DNA of 37,195 nt from a virus. A program made the translations under genes and the position numbers. A model generated the notes under the pieces. The model had not been told where the DNA came from. It ran no database searches and was given only the letters and a program-made list of their open reading frames with translations. This document shows, piece after piece, positions 7,481 to 15,423 of the stretch. Positions within the stretch are counted from its first letter, which is position 1, and the number at the start of each line of letters is the position of its first letter. The stretch is taken from positions 1 to 37,195 of IMG/VR virus record IMGVR_UViG_3300028600_000011; one strand, 5' to 3'.

Positions 7481-7780
7481 GACAGCCACATCCAACTTTG
7501 GACGGCTGCTTTTTTCTAGGGACAGCCAAATCCAACTTTGGACTGGTGCTCCAACTTTGGACGGCTGCTTTTTTCTAGGGACAGCCAAATCCAACTTTGG
7601 ACTGGTGCTCCAACTTTGGACGGCTGCTTTTTTCTAGGGACAGCCAAATCCAACTTTGGACTGGTGCTCCAACTTTGGACGGCTGCTTTTTTCTAAGGAC
7701 GGCCAAATCCAACTTTGGACGGCTGCTTTTTTCTAGGGACAGTCACATCTAACTTTAGACTGGTGCTCCAAATTTAGTGT
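7481..7780. repeat. Tandem hairpin array (40-59-59-59-40 bp units plus a degenerate unit)
   Basis: Units begin at 7481 (40 bp), 7521, 7580 and 7639 (59 bp each), 7698 (40 bp) and 7738 (degenerate, running into the DNA polymerase stop). Each 59-bp unit contains two TCCAACTTTGGA palindromes flanked by CAGCC and GGCTG, so it folds into a ~15-bp interrupted hairpin with a 6-7 base loop. Each hairpin is followed on the plus strand by T6. The 40-bp units lack one 19-bp palindrome segment. In the degenerate unit the palindrome is TCTAACTTTAGA, a symmetrical compensatory change. The array looks like tandem intrinsic terminators on the plus strand, opposite to gene transcription; an origin or protein-binding iterons are alternatives. 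Confidence 0.85.
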
Positions 7781-9666
7781 GTGGCAGCCCAGGAGTCTCC
7801 TACACCATACTCGCCATCTAGTTTGCACCGTAAGCATAAGAATTCTCCGGCTTGCGTGATGGCATCTGCGTAGGCCTGACCAAGCACCTCAGCGATCTCA
7901 GGGGCTGCAGACAGCTGAACTTCATCGTGGACCGTTGCGCAATAGTTCCAACCTATTGGCATCCAGTGCTCATCGACAAGGCCGAGCTTCGGAAGTATGT
8001 GAAAGTGGAATTGGTTTGTTGCTTCTTTCATAACAACCGCACCAGCACCTTGCAAAAGCGTGTTGAGGGCTGAGTGCTGGCCGTTTGTAGCGATCTTCCT
8101 GCCATCTAAGCCCTTCAGCCACTTCTGCTTTTTGTCGCGGTCCTGGCAGACCTCAATTAGCTTATCCAGGCCCGTGATACCTTTAAGCAGCGAGTTCCGA
8201 ATCTTCTTGCCGTTCGGTCGCGTGATTGCCATCGGTTTGAGCCCCGCGTTCTTAGCATCAGTTGCATGCACATCAGCGAGCTTTACATCACCAGCCCCAT
8301 ACAAGAACGCGTAGATGAGGGTTTTGGCAGAGTCACGACTGTTTAAGCCTGCTAGCTTTTGCGTGCGAGTGTGTGCATCCGTACCTTCAGAAGCCGTACC
8401 AGATATCACAGCCTTGGCATACTCGCCCCCATCCCATATAGCTAGATAGTGCGCAAGCATTCGAAGCTCTAGCCCGGAGGCATCACAGCCCACAAGTTTG
8501 TGCCCGTGATCCGGCACCCACACCTGACGCATTCGGATGTCTTTCTTATCCACTTGGCCCATGTTGGGATTAAAGTGGCTCATGCGATGCGTGCGGCAGC
8601 CCACAGACTTTACCCGCCCGTGCACCCGCCCATCTTTCTCCAACTTGAGCCACGCGTTCTTGCCACCAGCCAACTGCGACAGCTGCTTCTCTACCCGAAA
8701 CAGCCGTTTTAAAGGTTCAGCTTCAGGCACTCGAAGATTGGCCAGTACCGACTCATCGATCTGGGGTACCCCGCTCGGAGTGAACTTGCTAGGTTTCCAA
8801 GCAGGGTACTTACTGGTCAATCGACGTACAATTTGCAGCCTAGATCCAGCGTTAAACACTTCGCACTTTATTTTGGTGTACGGAGCGCCTTTAGTGATCC
8901 CACGTGACTTGTTCTGGACCTTTGGGTCAGCAACCTTGATGTTTGCCCAGCGATGTTCGTTATGGTCCCATGTGGCTCCATCTGGGATGTACTGTGGTGG
9001 GAACGTATCACCCATATCACGATCAAGCAGCACTGCCTCCTCAGTCAGTACGCTTTCAAGCTCGCGTGCTTTATCCAGGTCGAGCCTAAACCCGTGAGCC
9101 TGCTGTAATGCAAGAGCCCAGCACGTTTGGTGCTCATTGACGATTGAGGGCCTCCAGTCGATGTTTTCGTGCACAAGGTCATGCTTCATCTGCGCCTGCA
9201 ATTTGTGGTAGATCTTCATATTGATCTCCACATCGCGCTCGCAATACAGGAACATTTCTTTGAACTGTTGCTCGCGTGTTTTTCCGTCTTCCAGCTGCAT
9301 GGTGAAGTTCGTAAAGTCACCCTTCTCAGCCCCAAACTCTTGGCCGTATGCTTTGATGGCATGTGAGCGTCGTTCTGGCTCAATTAGGGCTGCTACAACG
9401 ATTGAATCCCAAAGCTGCTCAAACCTTAGAGTGTTGGGATAAAGTTTGTGCAGGGCCCAATAGTCAAACCCAATGAGGTTGTGCGCGACTACTCTGTCAG
9501 CTGCAACCAGACGCTCAATACCTGTTTGCAATGATGGGTAGTCATCATCATAATCAGTATAGGTTTGTATTTCGCCCGTCACCGGATCGCCGATGCCACA
9601 GGACCAAATGGTCGTCATGCTATCGACAAAACCATCTGTTTCTAAGTCAAAAATCAGGGTCTTCAT
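7774..9666 (-). CDS. DNA polymerase I-type replicative polymerase (T7 gp5-like, with 3'-5' exonuclease)
   Basis: 630 residues, family A. The exonuclease domain has D7 and E9 (FDLETDG), HNLIGFD (N63-D68) and YCERDV (Y141-D145). The polymerase domain has motif A GCDASGLELR with D395, motif B RDSAKTLIYAFLYG with R444, K448, Y452 and Y456, and motif C VHDE at 579-582. The residue equivalent to E. coli Phe762 is Tyr452, as in T7. This is associated with low discrimination against dideoxynucleotides and, in viral surveys, with lytic phages. It replicates the genome with the gp4-like helicase and gp2.5-like SSB. GGAGGAG precedes the ATG. Confidence 0.97.
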   Translation of the reverse strand: MKTLIFDLETDGFVDSMTTIWSCGIGDPVTGEIQTYTDYDDDYPSLQTGIERLVAADRVVAHNLIGFDYWALHKLYPNTLRFEQLWDSIVVAALIEPERRSHAIKAYGQEFGAEKGDFTNFTMQLEDGKTREQQFKEMFLYCERDVEINMKIYHKLQAQMKHDLVHENIDWRPSIVNEHQTCWALALQQAHGFRLDLDKARELESVLTEEAVLLDRDMGDTFPPQYIPDGATWDHNEHRWANIKVADPKVQNKSRGITKGAPYTKIKCEVFNAGSRLQIVRRLTSKYPAWKPSKFTPSGVPQIDESVLANLRVPEAEPLKRLFRVEKQLSQLAGGKNAWLKLEKDGRVHGRVKSVGCRTHRMSHFNPNMGQVDKKDIRMRQVWVPDHGHKLVGCDASGLELRMLAHYLAIWDGGEYAKAVISGTASEGTDAHTRTQKLAGLNSRDSAKTLIYAFLYGAGDVKLADVHATDAKNAGLKPMAITRPNGKKIRNSLLKGITGLDKLIEVCQDRDKKQKWLKGLDGRKIATNGQHSALNTLLQGAGAVVMKEATNQFHFHILPKLGLVDEHWMPIGWNYCATVHDEVQLSAAPEIAEVLGQAYADAITQAGEFLCLRCKLDGEYGVGDSWAATH

Positions 9667-9677
9667 GAGCTCCTCCG

Positions 9678-10160
9678 TTAAGGTCTCTCGTAAACAATAA
9701 AGCGGTATGGTATTTTTTGAGGTTTAGCAGGCATGGTCACTTTGGTAGCACGCCACTTGTTCTTGTTCCAAGCTGGGAAAAACGCATCTGCATCAGTCAC
9801 CTTTGTTTGCACTTCAGTGAGGTACAGCTTGTCAACGTACGGGAGTGCATCGGTGTAGACCTGTTGGCCTCCAATGACTATTACCTCGGCGACATCCTCC
9901 GCTATTGCTATCGCGTGGTGCATGTTGCGAGCAACCAGGACACCAGGATGGCTCCAGTCAGGGTTGCGGGTCAGTACAATATGAATGCGCCCGGGGAGAA
10001 CCCGACCAATAGATTCAAATGTCTTGCGCCCCATCAGGATGGGTTTGCCCATTGTTACTGCTTTGAAATACTCCAGATCTTCTGGGATGTGCCAGGGCAA
10101 CGCGCCCTGCTTACCGATTACATTGTCAGCATTTACAGCTGCAATTATTGATAGCTTCAT
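9678..10160 (-). CDS. folA: Dihydrofolate reductase
   Basis: 160 residues from the ATG at 10160. An in-frame start at 10238 would lie inside nrdJ and the terminator and is rejected. GGAGACAC is the ribosome site. The N-terminal fold is MKLSIIAAVNADNVIGKQGALPW with Met20-loop Trp23 and the substrate-binding acid D28 (IPEDLEYFK). GRKTFES and VIVIGGQQVY are the NADPH-binding segments. It regenerates tetrahydrofolate from the dihydrofolate made by thymidylate synthase-type methylation, matching the ThyA-like gene 4 kb upstream. Length is normal (E. coli 159). Confidence 0.95.
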   Translation of the reverse strand: MKLSIIAAVNADNVIGKQGALPWHIPEDLEYFKAVTMGKPILMGRKTFESIGRVLPGRIHIVLTRNPDWSHPGVLVARNMHHAIAIAEDVAEVIVIGGQQVYTDALPYVDKLYLTEVQTKVTDADAFFPAWNKNKWRATKVTMPAKPQKIPYRFIVYERP

Positions 10161-10174
10161 TAGTGTCTCCAAAT

Positions 10175-10197
10175 AAAAAAGGGGCCTTGCGACCCCT
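10175..10197 (-). terminator. Intrinsic terminator between nrdJ and folA
   Basis: On the minus strand, AGGGG (complement of 10193-10197) and CCCCT (complement of 10180-10184) form a 5-bp stem followed by a six-T run. It lies 7 bases past the nrdJ stop. It is followed directly by TTTTATTTGGAGACA, a 15-base string that recurs after the tail-tube terminator at 34.7 kb. Confidence 0.65.
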
Positions 10198-10203
10198 GAT
10201 GGT

Positions 10204-12102
10204 TTAACCTCCGATGTCAACAAGCTCGCAGCTGTCACCGCTACATGCCATGGTCTGGCTGCTCACTGTTGTATCTTCTTTTTCAAACTCCTGTAGCCCC
10301 GTCCAGTCGATAGCCGTAGGCATATCAGCAAATGCTGCTTCGTATGCTTCTGCGGTAATCTCTTGGTAAGGAGCTTGCTTGTAGGTGTGGTCCGAATGCG
10401 GCAGGAATGACACACCTGAGACCTCATCAAAGTGCTTATAAACCCAAGCGCCAACATCAAGCCACTCCTCATTGCGGACTGTGATGGTCACCGAAGGCTT
10501 GTGCTCACACCAATGGCGCTGGTACATCAGCCAAATTTCTAGCTGCTGAATAGCGTTGATGTCATCACGGGTCACTGCGCCCTCAGGTGCTTTGGTTGGG
10601 AAGCTAAAGACCGTTGTTGTGTTGCCCCGGTACGCGCATGGCTCACTTGGTATGCCCTTAGCCTGGAGGAACTGCGTTAGTGGATCCTTGTTATCACCGC
10701 GCACAGTCCTGATATAGTACTCAGAATGGCGTGTATGAATCCCGGATGCTGAATCGACCAGTTGGGAAACTGTGCCCGATGGCTTCACAGCGGTGATGGC
10801 TGTTGAGACTTCGACGCCTAGGTTTTCGGCCCAGAGCTCATTAGTATCAATAGCAACCTGTTTAAGGCGCTCCAGGATCCCGGCAGCATCAGGTCCAGTA
10901 GAAACCTGATAGTTGTCCATGATGCCTGTCATCGATACACCCAGCAGCCTTTCCTCTGACGTGTTGTTTTCCCAGAGCTTTCTTAAGTATGGGAATTTGG
11001 TGTAGGTTGATTGGATTGTGCCCAGGATAGACGCCACTCGAACCTTTTGCTCAAGCGATGCTTCAGTGTCATCAGCCCGGATCACAACCTCGGTTAGGTT
11101 GCAAAACTGGTACGGGCGCAAAATGATTTCGCTGCACGGATTGGTGCCAAAGTCGCGTGAGGCGTCCCTGCGGCCGTTCTTACCAGCCTGCTTCTGTGAG
11201 GCTATGCGTGAAAATATGCCACGCTCGCCAGACTTAGATTCAACCAGGGCAGACCACTCACGCAGGAACGTTTCAACATCAGGCTTCTCGGTGTATGCCA
11301 CTGAGTTGTTTGCTAGCCCTCGTTGCGGCTCCATGTCGTACCAGTTGCCAGACTTAGCATGACGCATGCGGTCATCGGACAGGTTAGACAGACTAATCAT
11401 GGCTGAACGCCTAACGCCACCAGCTACAACCACCTCACCGATTTTGCACATGATGTCATGGCACTGGAGCGAGGACAGGCGACCGCCTGCTGCTGCTTTG
11501 AAGGTTTCACAAACAAAGGCAAATAGCTCTTCCAGGGGTGCAGGTCCGCTTGCACGGCCACCAAAGGTTTTGAGCTTTGTGCCTGCTGCGCGTACCCGGG
11601 AGACATCCCAAACTGGGACTTCACCAGACCACAACAGCGACATCAATTGGCGCAAGGCTTTTGCCCAGCCTTCTTTGCTATCACGTACCACAATCGTGGT
11701 CATGCTGGGAAATAACTCATCAGGCACATCAGGCAGCTTTGAGACATACTGCCGCTCGACAGAGAAGCCCACCCCCGTACCACACAACAGGATAAACATT
11801 GCTTCATCAAATGACTTTGGGTCATCGACAGGCAAATAGCTGCAGTTATAGGCACAGGTGTTATCGCGATCCATTGCGGGGCCTGCAGACATCAGGGCAC
11901 GCATTGAGGGCATAACCTTTAGTTCAAGTATGCTAGTTCTTATTTCTTGGTATGTATCGGGATCAACTTTTTTGGCAACTACGTTGATCATGTAGCGGTC
12001 AACGGTTTCTTCCCAAGTCTCCCGGCGTGCTTCCTCAGGCAACCAGCGGGCATATCGGCTTAGGGCTATATATTTTTGGTACTCAGTCATCGTCTCGCTC
12101 AT
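10204..12102 (-). CDS. nrdJ: Ribonucleotide reductase, class II (adenosylcobalamin-dependent, monomeric)
   Basis: 632 residues, similar to monomeric B12-dependent ribonucleoside-triphosphate reductase. The catalytic finger loop NPCSEIILRPYQFC gives N321, thiyl Cys323, E325 and redox Cys334, with the same 11-residue spacing as C408/C419 in the Lactobacillus enzyme. The other redox cysteine is in NTCAYNC (C83 or C87). The C-terminal CSGDSC pair (C620, C625) is the re-reduction motif. It is about 100 residues shorter than the Lactobacillus enzyme. It supplies deoxynucleotides without an oxygen-dependent radical subunit but needs host or environmental cobalamin. Such enzymes are common in marine phages. 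A weak AGGAA site precedes the ATG. Confidence 0.93.
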   Translation of the reverse strand: MSETMTEYQKYIALSRYARWLPEEARRETWEETVDRYMINVVAKKVDPDTYQEIRTSILELKVMPSMRALMSAGPAMDRDNTCAYNCSYLPVDDPKSFDEAMFILLCGTGVGFSVERQYVSKLPDVPDELFPSMTTIVVRDSKEGWAKALRQLMSLLWSGEVPVWDVSRVRAAGTKLKTFGGRASGPAPLEELFAFVCETFKAAAGGRLSSLQCHDIMCKIGEVVVAGGVRRSAMISLSNLSDDRMRHAKSGNWYDMEPQRGLANNSVAYTEKPDVETFLREWSALVESKSGERGIFSRIASQKQAGKNGRRDASRDFGTNPCSEIILRPYQFCNLTEVVIRADDTEASLEQKVRVASILGTIQSTYTKFPYLRKLWENNTSEERLLGVSMTGIMDNYQVSTGPDAAGILERLKQVAIDTNELWAENLGVEVSTAITAVKPSGTVSQLVDSASGIHTRHSEYYIRTVRGDNKDPLTQFLQAKGIPSEPCAYRGNTTTVFSFPTKAPEGAVTRDDINAIQQLEIWLMYQRHWCEHKPSVTITVRNEEWLDVGAWVYKHFDEVSGVSFLPHSDHTYKQAPYQEITAEAYEAAFADMPTAIDWTGLQEFEKEDTTVSSQTMACSGDSCELVDIGG

Positions 12103-12115
12103 GTCTCTTTATTCC

Positions 12116-13771
12116 TTAAATGTCTGTAATTGAATCCCACGGCAGAGTGCTCGCAGCTTCGGTTGGGGTTTGGTTTGGTTCGTGGTCAACAGGATTCATG
12201 CGCCCTGTTTCAACGTTGTATTTAAGATGTCCTGCTGGTCCGACTTGCCCAAATGGGCGGTTTTTCAATAGCCTGAGTTTTGCGACATCAGAGTCGTCTT
12301 CCGCTTGCTGGTCTCGCTCGATACCAATGACGATATCGCTGAGCTGCTCTAACGCTGCACTCCCCCGCAAATCCGTGAGGGAAATAGAGCCACCTTCGTT
12401 GTAGCTTTTATTTTTGTCGCCTCGCTTAATGTGGCTGACTGCAATAACACCAGCGCCTGTGTTCTCAACCATCTGCCGCAGCTTGGTCATTAGCATGTCT
12501 AGGCTTTTGCGCTCGTCGTCAGTGCCACCTGATACCACCATGGACACATGGTCTAAAACGATAAAGTCGCACTCGAGCCCGACAGCCAGATACCGCATTT
12601 TGCCAATCAGCTTGTCGACCTCTGACGAGCCAAATGAGTCATAGAACGCAGCAGGCTCAACGACCTTTGAGTAAGATGCTTCCCACTGTTCCTGGGTCAG
12701 GATGCTGGACTCTTCCATCAAGTCACCCAGGGGCACGTTGTTATCCAGGGCAACCATTGCCTGCGCAGTTTTAGACACAGACTCTTCAAGCATCACATAG
12801 CCAACTTTCTGGCCGTGCTCAGTTGCAAGGTGGTAACCCAGTTCTCGGGTGAATGACGACTTGCCAATACCAGAACCTGCACAGACCATAACGAGCTCAC
12901 GCTTTCGCAATCCTCGGATCATCTTGTTGAGCTGTAGATATGGAATGCAGCAGCCTTTCGGTGTGACGGCCTGGAGCTCAGCGATTGTCAGGTCGCTGCC
13001 CAGCACGATTCCCTCAGGGCTATAGGACTTGGCGTTGTAGACGCTATTTTTGAGCTCTTTAATTAACCCAGCTACCAGCATCTCGTTGGCATCTTTTAAG
13101 CTCAGCTGCACAATTTTGGCTTTGCCGGGTGAAAGTAGCTCAGCGCACTCTCGTGCACTTTCCTGCCCAGGTTCATCCATATCAAACATGAAGCAGACCT
13201 CGTCGAAGCTATCAACAAACTCGAGGTTCCTGCGAATGGCCTTAGCAGCGCCTGCAGCCCCGTTAGGTAGTGAGACCACTTCCCAGCTAGGTGCAACCGT
13301 TGCGTAGCTCAAGGCATCAAGCTCGCCTTCGGTAATAACCAAACGCTTGCCGCCACTCTTGAACTTATGTTGGAAGACCAGTCCGCCCTGCTTCAAGTCG
13401 CCAATGACACGGAAGTCTTTCCCAGGGAGCCGGATCTTCTGGGCAACCAGTCGACCCTTGTCGTCATGAATTGGGGCGATGTGACACTTTTGTCCCTGAT
13501 AGACGCCAACCATGTAGCCCATAGTTTTGCAGACGGTAGCTTTGATTTGGCGTTTTACTAGATCTAAGTACTCGCCCTGTATAAACCCCCGGTCTGGGAA
13601 GGTCTCGGTGACTAGGGCAACTTTAGGCTCTGGGCTGTCTTGGCTAGGACCCTTGTAAGCGGTGCAAGCAAAGCAGTATTGGTGTCCGTCATCATAGAGA
13701 CTATTCGCATCGGAAGACCCACAGGCTTCACAGTCGATATGCTCTACAAATGCACTTTCTTTTTGTTCCAT
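12116..13771 (-). CDS. Primase-helicase (T7 gp4-like)
   Basis: 551 residues from the ATG at 13771, chosen because CTGAGGAGG lies just upstream. A longer frame to 13963 would overlap the preceding small gene. The N-terminal zinc finger C14-x2-C17...C33-x2-C36 recognises primase sites. A TOPRIM region follows (LVITEGELDALS, then FDMDEPGQ). The C-terminal RecA-like helicase has Walker A GSGIGKSS, Walker B DFIVLDHVSM and the RGSAALEQLSD segment. It unwinds DNA 5'-3' and primes lagging-strand synthesis. It lies directly upstream of nrdJ with a 13-base gap. Confidence 0.96.
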   Translation of the reverse strand: MEQKESAFVEHIDCEACGSSDANSLYDDGHQYCFACTAYKGPSQDSPEPKVALVTETFPDRGFIQGEYLDLVKRQIKATVCKTMGYMVGVYQGQKCHIAPIHDDKGRLVAQKIRLPGKDFRVIGDLKQGGLVFQHKFKSGGKRLVITEGELDALSYATVAPSWEVVSLPNGAAGAAKAIRRNLEFVDSFDEVCFMFDMDEPGQESARECAELLSPGKAKIVQLSLKDANEMLVAGLIKELKNSVYNAKSYSPEGIVLGSDLTIAELQAVTPKGCCIPYLQLNKMIRGLRKRELVMVCAGSGIGKSSFTRELGYHLATEHGQKVGYVMLEESVSKTAQAMVALDNNVPLGDLMEESSILTQEQWEASYSKVVEPAAFYDSFGSSEVDKLIGKMRYLAVGLECDFIVLDHVSMVVSGGTDDERKSLDMLMTKLRQMVENTGAGVIAVSHIKRGDKNKSYNEGGSISLTDLRGSAALEQLSDIVIGIERDQQAEDDSDVAKLRLLKNRPFGQVGPAGHLKYNVETGRMNPVDHEPNQTPTEAASTLPWDSITDI

Positions 13772-13787
13772 TGTGGCCTCCTCAGGT

Positions 13788-13988
13788 CTAATGAATTGGT
13801 GGCTCCGGATTAGTCCATTCGTCACGCTCGGCAAACTCGGCGTTGCGCCACCGGGCAAACTCCGCAAGAGGCACAACCTCGTCATTGCCTTCATCTTTGA
13901 GGTGCTGACAAAAATCGAGATAGTCCTCAAGCAGGTCACTTGACTCACAAGCCAACTCGGCAAGGCTCATTTCTATTTGCTGTTTCAT
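13788..13988 (-). CDS. Small acidic protein of unknown function (66 aa)
   Basis: A 66-codon frame with AGGAAT before its ATG; its start overlaps the stop of the ThyA-like gene by 4 bases. The product is acidic and helical in the N-terminal half (MSLAELACESSDLLEDYLDFCQ) and ends in a Trp/Pro-rich tail. No family is recognised. Placement between two DNA-metabolism genes suggests a small accessory or regulatory protein. Confidence 0.7.
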   Translation of the reverse strand: MKQQIEMSLAELACESSDLLEDYLDFCQHLKDEGNDEVVPLAEFARWRNAEFAERDEWTNPEPPIH

Positions 13989-14791
13989 ATTGATATTCCT
14001 AACTTTATGGCTGGTTGATGGGTGTAGTTGGTTATGTGGATATGCTCGGGGGCGACTTGTACAGTCGCTGTTTGATCGATAGTCACGCTACATGGCGGGC
14101 ACAGGTCTCGCTCTGCAATAACCAGAGCCTGCTCCAGGTGGTTGTTGTAAATGTGCGTGTCCCCTGTTTGGAACGTGAGGTCCCCGGCGATGAGCCCGAC
14201 TTCAGCTGCGATGAGCTTAAGCAGCATTGCGTGCAGGAAGACGTCACTGGGCAGCCCGATACAAATGTCGACTGATCTCATTAAGCAGATCATGTCCAGG
14301 ACACCATCAGACACAAACAGCTGGAACGCATGAAAGCATGGCGGTAGTGCCATGTCGTCAAGCTCGATAGGGTTCCATGCGGATACCAAATGTCTGCGCG
14401 AGTACGGGTTAGACTTTAGGTTTGAAATTACGCCGCGCAACTGGTCACACTCTTGGCCGTTAAACTCTCGCCACTGCGCGCCATAAATGGGCCCAAGGTC
14501 GTACTCGGGGTCAGCATCTTCAATAGCAAAGCCATCCCAGTAGTTGCAGCCCCAAGATTTGAGCTCTTCAACCGAGGTTGCGCCTCTGACAAATGCGCAC
14601 AGCTCCCCAATGACGCCCTTTGTGTAGATCTTACGATTGGTGAACAATGGGAAGTTATTGGCAACATCTTCAAAGACTATCTGTCGACCAAAAACGGCAG
14701 TGGTTCCTGTGCCTGTCCGGTCAGGACGGTTGATGCCATTTTGTAAGACATCCAATATCAAGGCTTGGTAGCCACTTTCGTTTTTGTACAT
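13985..14791 (-). CDS. Thymidylate synthase family protein, Asp at the dUMP-selecting position; possible dCMP methylase
   Basis: 268 residues from the ATG near 14791, behind CTGAGGAG. The ThyA fold is clear: DRTGTGT, general-base Glu63 (GELCAF), PYSRRHLVSAWN, nucleophile Cys152 (ALPPCFHAFQ), RSVDICIGLPSD (R172, D175) and GDTHIYNNH. Asp183 stands where E. coli ThyA has Asn177, the residue that binds the uracil ring. In known enzymes Asn selects dUMP, and Asp is found in T4 dCMP hydroxymethylase; Asn-to-Asp mutants of TS gain dCMP methylation. The residue after Cys152 is Phe rather than the usual His. It may therefore make 5-methyl- (or hydroxymethyl-) dCMP. The folA gene nearby favours a reductive, dihydrofolate-producing methylation. 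Ordinary TS remains possible. Confidence 0.85.
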   Translation of the reverse strand: MYKNESGYQALILDVLQNGINRPDRTGTGTTAVFGRQIVFEDVANNFPLFTNRKIYTKGVIGELCAFVRGATSVEELKSWGCNYWDGFAIEDADPEYDLGPIYGAQWREFNGQECDQLRGVISNLKSNPYSRRHLVSAWNPIELDDMALPPCFHAFQLFVSDGVLDMICLMRSVDICIGLPSDVFLHAMLLKLIAAEVGLIAGDLTFQTGDTHIYNNHLEQALVIAERDLCPPCSVTIDQTATVQVAPEHIHITNYTHQPAIKLGISI

Positions 14792-14801
14792 GATGGACTC
14801 C

Positions 14802-15038
14802 TCAGTCTGGTTTACGGGTTTTTGCTGCCCTATTACAAATGTCACGAAGCTCGTCGTCAGTGAGGTCAACTTCGGTATCGGCGGGAAGCGTGATGGACAT
14901 GATTTCGACGCTCGCCATCCATGCGCCGGCTTTAGCCAACAAAGCGCCTAGGGTGGCAAAGCAAAATCCACATAAAATCAATGCGTAGCCCAGCAGCTTG
15001 GCGGGTAGCGATGCGATAGAGACAAGAAGGCTACGCAT
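14802..15038 (-). CDS. Small membrane protein (78 aa)
   Basis: 78 codons from the ATG at 15038 (AAGGAGG upstream), overlapping the end of the HTH gene by 8 bases. The longer frame to 15218 is the HTH gene read in another frame. A hydrophobic stretch at about residues 5-38 (LLGYALILCGFCFATLGALL) makes one or two membrane passes. A polar acidic tail with LTDDELRDICNRA would be in the cytoplasm or periplasm. No family is recognised; it could modify the host envelope during early infection. Confidence 0.7.
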   Translation of the reverse strand: MRSLLVSIASLPAKLLGYALILCGFCFATLGALLAKAGAWMASVEIMSITLPADTEVDLTDDELRDICNRAAKTRKPD

Positions 15039-15303
15039 TTTCAAGCGCCTCCTTTTTGATTTTGCGATCACAATTTTTTGAGTCCAGGCAGTGGTAGCGC
15101 GCGTAGCGCTGGCCCGACAAATCCTTTTTGAACTCGGTGATGATTCGAAGGCCTTGAGCACGCAAGCGCACAATGTTCGACGTGATGCTTCGGGTCTTGT
15201 AGATCGTTTGAGCCTCAACGCCTGTTATCGAACCGACTTCCAAGAGGTGCCGGGTAAGCATTTCGTCTTGGCTTGTTTTTGGTGCGGGATGGGTGATAGC
15301 CAT
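15031..15303 (-). CDS. Winged-helix DNA-binding protein
   Basis: A 90-residue protein whose first 60 residues resemble phage helix-turn-helix domains of the HTH_39 type. It has LTRHLLEVGSITGVEAQTIY, then a recognition-helix region SITSNIVRLRAQGLRI, then a wing-like strand with RYARYHC. The C-terminal tail is basic (KIKKEALENA). It is likely to be a transcription regulator of middle genes or an accessory DNA-binding protein. The ribosome site is weak (GAACC before the ATG). Confidence 0.65.
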   Translation of the reverse strand: MAITHPAPKTSQDEMLTRHLLEVGSITGVEAQTIYKTRSITSNIVRLRAQGLRIITEFKKDLSGQRYARYHCLDSKNCDRKIKKEALENA

Positions 15304-15315
15304 AGGGTGGTTCTC

Positions 15316-15423
15316 TTATGTAAGTGGGGTAACAGCTGCAACAAAGGCACAGGCAATAGCCAGCCCAAACAGGGTGGCAATTACTCGGCTCGCTTTGGCA
15401 GCGCGCGGGTAACGGTGTTTCAA
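15316..15423 (-). CDS. Very small membrane protein with TTG start (35 aa)
   Basis: A 35-codon frame that begins at TTG immediately after the TAA of the RusA gene (TAATTG), with AGGAAACC as ribosome site. A basic N-terminus (MKHRYPRAAKASR) is followed by a single hydrophobic helix (VIATLFGLAIACAFVAAV), the pattern of a one-pass inner-membrane peptide. The non-ATG start and small size make it tentative; direct coupling to the upstream stop supports it. Confidence 0.45.
   Translation of the reverse strand: MKHRYPRAAKASRVIATLFGLAIACAFVAAVTPLT

Noticed and set aside
7481-7780. CRISPR array
   Set aside because: The repeats are contiguous without unique spacers and no cas genes are present.
8537-9097. 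186-aa plus-strand frame
   Set aside because: It lies entirely antisense to the DNA polymerase gene, with no promoter or ribosome site and low-complexity Ser-rich sequence.
11366-11839. 157-aa plus-strand frame
   Set aside because: Antisense to nrdJ, whose catalytic motifs are intact.
14802-15218. 138-aa long form of the small membrane protein
   Set aside because: Its first 60 residues are the HTH gene read in another frame; the 15038 start has a strong ribosome site.
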